Assembly (NCBI GenBank): GCA_013002925.1
Contig: JABDLQ010000078.1
Location: 1-8,011, forward strand
Direction: 5' to 3'
DNA length: 8,011 nucleotides
DNA from: Gammaproteobacteria bacterium
Lineage (GTDB): Bacteria; Pseudomonadota; Gammaproteobacteria; Steroidobacterales; SZUA-146
Part shown: positions 6,213-8,011 of the stretch, in pieces
Position numbering within the stretch: position 1 is the stretch's first letter
Layout: each line of letters begins with the position of its first letter
Position numbers and translations under genes: made by a program
Notes under the pieces: generated by a model
What the model saw: only the letters and a program-made list of their open reading frames with translations
Told to the model about the DNA's origin: nothing
Database searches by the model: none

Positions 6213-6548
6213 AATTGTTGTCCTGTCATGGGTGCGTTGATGTTCCCGGCTGACACCGAAAACGCTTTACGATGCTGCTTTTTATAGGGATTCAGCATAC
6301 AGCGTACAGGAAAACCCCGCCATATCTGTAGATGCGCTGCAACAACCGCAACACGATGACCAGCGCGGTGACGGGTATCATGACAGTTCAACGACGCCAA
6401 CAAAACGTCAGTGGGTAGAATTTCATCGCAGAGTACTGCAAATTCCGCTCTGCAAACGACGAATACCCGCGAACTGTGTCCGGCAGATCAATTGCACTTT
6501 GAATGCTCCCGCAGACTTCCCTGTTTGCCGTTCTGACTTTGTTCGCAG
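6213..6548. other. Intergenic gap between dehalogenase and phosphatase genes
   Basis: No convincing gene is present in these 336 nt. A minus-strand frame at 6381-6292 could encode a 29-residue hydrophobic peptide (MIPVTALVIVLRLLQ and on) but has no ribosome site. The gap should hold the end of the dehalogenase transcript and the promoter for the phosphatase. A 6-bp inverted repeat (GCAGAG at 6428-6433, CTCTGC at 6448-6453) has a long 14-nt loop and no T-run, so I do not call it a terminator. A TATAAA sequence lies about 70 nt before the phosphatase start, without a good -35 partner. Confidence 0.4.
6221..6224 (-). promoter_or_regulatory. Ribosome binding site AGGA deciding the TTG start of the phosphatase
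   Basis: AGGA lies 8 nt before TTG at 6212-6210. No ATG or GTG is in frame between this site and the upstream stop. This makes TTG the preferred start and adds one more non-ATG start to the cluster. Confidence 0.6.
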
Positions 6549-7478
6549 CTACTGGTTTATCCCGAACCTTTTCAAAGCCTCCGTGGCAATTGGCTCTCCC
6601 CATTCCTGAACAAAATGTCCGGCTTCGGCAACCTCGAGTGGTTCCGGACAATTTTTTATCAGCGCTCGCAGAAAATGCATTGGCCCGGGACCCAACACCG
6701 GGTCTTGCATTCCGATTGCCATAAAACTGTCACCGCTCCACTGCTCGCTCCAGAACCGGCGCGCCTTTAGAGAAGTCTCTACCCCCTCACGTGCCAGGGG
6801 TGTCAGTTCTGTCTCTTCGCTTTCTGTCAACATCACCAACTCCGGGAAACGGCGCACCCCTGCTTTGTACCGCTTGTCCGGATAAGGCGCGGCATAAGCA
6901 GCTGCTTCCGCATCGCTAAGAATCGGTGTTGCCCGCTGCATCAGGCGCGCCACGTCAAGATCCGGGTTGGCGCGATTAAAAGCGCGCCACTGTGCAAAAC
7001 CCTGGCCGGCGTTTTCACCTGCCGGTAACCCGGTGTTCATCACTATCAGTCGCGTGTACCGGTGCGGCGCCGCCAACGGCAGGGTCAGACCCAGCAGCCC
7101 TCCCCAATCCTGTACCACCAGGCACACATCAGTCAGATTCATCCTTTCAACGAACTCAAGCAGAGCGTCGCGATGAAAATGATACGTATACACATTGTCA
7201 TCAACGGGCTTGTCCGAGCGGCCAAAACCAAACAGGTCTACAGCGACAAAGCGATGACCGGCCTCCAAAAAGACCGGACCCATTTTACGAAACAAATAGG
7301 ACCAGGTGGGTTCACCATGAAGACACAAAAAGGTGGCTCCGGTAGCGGGGCCTTCATCCACATAATGCAGCCGCAATCCTTCATAGCCGGGCAGATCGTC
7401 CAGGTAGTTTGGCGTGTACTGCCAACCGGGAAGATCATCAAAACAGGCTTCGGGCGTACGGATTGCTTCAATGTTCAT
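6549..7478 (-). CDS. dhmA: Haloalkane dehalogenase, subfamily I (DhlA/DhmA type)
   Basis: This 309-residue alpha/beta-hydrolase hydrolyses a carbon-halogen bond to give an alcohol and halide; it has no signal peptide, so it is cytoplasmic. It closely resembles Xanthobacter DhlA as I recall it, starting with AIRTPE, then PNYLDDLPGYEGLRLHYVDE, HGEPTWSYLFRKM (oxyanion region, E56) and FGFGRSDKP. The nucleophile is D124 in VVQDWGG, with W125 as first halide-binding Trp. The catalytic acid is D259 (GMQDP) and the base is H288 (AGHFVQEWGE). In the cap, W164 (QWRAF) is the probable second halide Trp; the residue aligning with DhlA W175 is Ala (MQRATP). The frame stays open 18 codons further up to an ATG at 7532. 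I chose the ATG at 7478 because it matches the DhlA N-terminus and has GGAG 7 nt upstream. Substrates cannot be inferred. The symbol follows the general type-1 family name. Confidence 0.94.
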   Translation of the reverse strand: MNIEAIRTPEACFDDLPGWQYTPNYLDDLPGYEGLRLHYVDEGPATGATFLCLHGEPTWSYLFRKMGPVFLEAGHRFVAVDLFGFGRSDKPVDDNVYTYHFHRDALLEFVERMNLTDVCLVVQDWGGLLGLTLPLAAPHRYTRLIVMNTGLPAGENAGQGFAQWRAFNRANPDLDVARLMQRATPILSDAEAAAYAAPYPDKRYKAGVRRFPELVMLTESEETELTPLAREGVETSLKARRFWSEQWSGDSFMAIGMQDPVLGPGPMHFLRALIKNCPEPLEVAEAGHFVQEWGEPIATEALKRFGINQ

Positions 7479-7485
7479 CGTGGGA

Positions 7486-7489
7486 CTCC
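7486..7489 (-). promoter_or_regulatory. Ribosome binding site GGAG for the dehalogenase
   Basis: GGAG lies 7 nt before the ATG at 7478 and decides in favour of this start over the in-frame ATG at 7532. Confidence 0.7.
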
Positions 7490-7589
7490 AGGTGGTGAAA
7501 CGGTGCACCAGCATTGGTCTATCAAAAACCACGCCCGGTTTCAGGCTACCGGCAGGCCAGGGTGATCTCTACTGATTAGATCGCTCTCG

Positions 7590-7619
7590 AGTATAGTACG
7601 ATCAACAAAATGCTGTATT
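7590..7619 (-). promoter_or_regulatory. Possible promoter for the dehalogenase gene
   Basis: On the minus strand TATACT (7595-7590) matches the sigma-70 -10 consensus at five of six bases. AATACA (7619-7614), 18 nt upstream, matches the -35 at only three of six. The leader would be about 105 nt. The weak -35 suggests an activator would be needed if this is the promoter. Confidence 0.25.
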
Positions 7620-7639
7620 ACGGGGGTATCATGAGTGAG

Positions 7640-7659
7640 CGTGGCGACCAGGCGCCACG
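7640..7659 (+). repeat. Perfect hairpin upstream of the amidohydrolase gene (first of two)
   Basis: CGTGGCG and CGCCACG form a 7-bp GC-rich stem with a 6-nt loop (ACCAGG). There is no T-run after it on either strand, so it is not a standard terminator. Confidence 0.4.
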
Positions 7660-7680
7660 GTTACTGTACACTTCGTTTAT

Positions 7681-7698
7681 GCTGCCAACACTGGCAGC
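7681..7698 (+). repeat. Perfect hairpin upstream of the amidohydrolase gene (second of two)
   Basis: GCTGCCA and TGGCAGC form a 7-bp stem with a 4-nt loop (ACAC), 21 nt after the first hairpin and about 65 nt before the start codon. It could be an operator or a leader RNA structure. Confidence 0.4.
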
Positions 7699-7762
7699 CG
7701 CTCACCGAATCTCGCAAATTATAAACTCGCCCATCCTATAGTCAGAAACCGGAAACCCTCAC

Positions 7763-8011
7763 ATGCCAAAAACCTTATTGCTAGTGGTCTGTTCTCTTTG
7801 TCTTGCAAGCGCTGCGGCTGAGGAGCAGGCACGTCTTGACGAACTCTACAAACAGCTTCATGCCAATCCGGAGCTTTCTTTTGACGAGGTCAACACCGCA
7901 AAGCGAATGGCAGCGGAATTACGCGCGGCAGGGTTTGCAGTAACCGAAGGGGTCGGGGGACATGGTGTTGTCGGTGTGCTTAAAAACGGCAAGGGTCCGA
8001 CACTGTTGATC
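7763..8011 (+). CDS. M20D-family amidohydrolase, exported (partial, N-terminal 83 residues)
   Basis: The frame starts at ATG with GGAAA 7 nt upstream and runs off the right edge. Residues 1-19 form a signal peptide (Lys at 3, then LLLVVCSLCLASAAA) with a likely cut after ASA or AAA. The mature start LYKQLHANPELSFDE, then AAELRAAGFAVTEGVGGHG and GVLKNGKGPTLLI, are typical of the first strands and helix of M20D metallo-amidohydrolases (hippurate hydrolase, IAA-amino-acid hydrolase and N-acyl amino acid hydrolase relatives). These cleave amide bonds of N-acylated amino acids using two metal ions. The metal ligands lie beyond the window, so activity cannot be checked. The export signal suggests periplasmic action on amino-acid conjugates or peptides. 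Being divergent from the dehalogenase, it belongs to a separate unit. Confidence 0.93.
   Translation, partial: MPKTLLLVVCSLCLASAAAEEQARLDELYKQLHANPELSFDEVNTAKRMAAELRAAGFAVTEGVGGHGVVGVLKNGKGPTLLI

Larger units (their letters stand above)
7479..7762. other. Divergent intergenic region between dehalogenase and amidohydrolase genes
   Basis: These 284 nt separate two divergently transcribed genes and must hold promoters for both. No gene is convincing here; the minus-strand frame up to 7532 is the unlikely N-terminal extension of the dehalogenase. The half nearest the plus-strand gene contains two compact perfect hairpins. A TATACT -10-like box faces the dehalogenase. Confidence 0.6.

Noticed and set aside
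6050..6403. Minus-strand frame of 117 codons upstream of and overlapping the phosphatase, with an internal ATG near 6230
   Set aside because: It is out of frame with the phosphatase and overlaps its N-terminus by about 160 nt. Its composition is not protein-like (many Arg/His/Cys).
6428..6453. Inverted repeat after the dehalogenase as a terminator
   Set aside because: The 6-bp arms have a 14-nt loop and no T-run follows on the minus strand.
7479..7532. 18-codon N-terminal extension of the dehalogenase
   Set aside because: It lacks similarity to the DhlA N-terminus. The ATG at 7478 has a well-placed GGAG and gives the family's usual length.
7062..7565. Plus-strand open frames opposite the dehalogenase (6967-7176, 6992-7345, 7062-7565)
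   Set aside because: They are shadows of a strongly conserved enzyme gene and have no recognisable domain or ribosome site.

Overview
The window reads as a bacterial chromosome, most likely a gammaproteobacterium (possibly marine). This rests on moderate GC, Shine-Dalgarno sites of GGAG/AGGA type, Sec signal peptides, an ECF sigma/anti-sigma pair and a DhlA-like haloalkane dehalogenase. The taxonomic call is inference only. Nearly everything is on the minus strand; only the gene at the right edge is on the plus strand.

Minus strand in transcription order (right to left): a type-1 haloalkane dehalogenase (7478-6549). Then a 336-nt gap with no convincing gene. Then a partner-switching module: a GAF plus SpoIIE/RsbU-type PP2C phosphatase (6212-4932, TTG start), a small RsbW-like HATPase kinase (4706-4305) and an RsbV/SpoIIAA-like STAS protein (4302-4006). 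Next an ECF sigma factor (3945-3397) overlaps by 4 nt a cysteine-free, single-pass anti-sigma factor (3400-2642). Then come a membrane-anchored protein made mostly of about 29 nine-residue repeats (2597-1422) and a secreted HELAH zinc metalloprotease with the start of a beta-propeller, cut by the left edge (1358 to <1). On the plus strand an M20D amidohydrolase with a signal peptide begins at 7763 and runs off the right edge.

How the genes may work together: the phosphatase, kinase and STAS protein have the parts of an RsbU/RsbW/RsbV switch, in which dephosphorylated STAS protein sequesters the kinase. The gene order places this switch directly before an ECF sigma factor that also has its own membrane anti-sigma. 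The nonapeptide-repeat protein and the metalloprotease follow in the same direction. My working hypothesis is a two-layer envelope-signalling locus in which a cytoplasmic partner switch and a membrane anti-sigma control one ECF sigma factor, with the repeat protein as a surface or periplasmic sensor or output. No part of that wiring is proven by the sequence.

The most unusual items are the nonapeptide-repeat protein (with an 18-residue higher-order period and unit-to-unit synonymous divergence), the fusion of two regulatory layers in one cluster, the metalloprotease reading frame that has a good ribosome site but an ATC where its start codon should be, and three helically phased A-tracts just upstream of the sigma gene.
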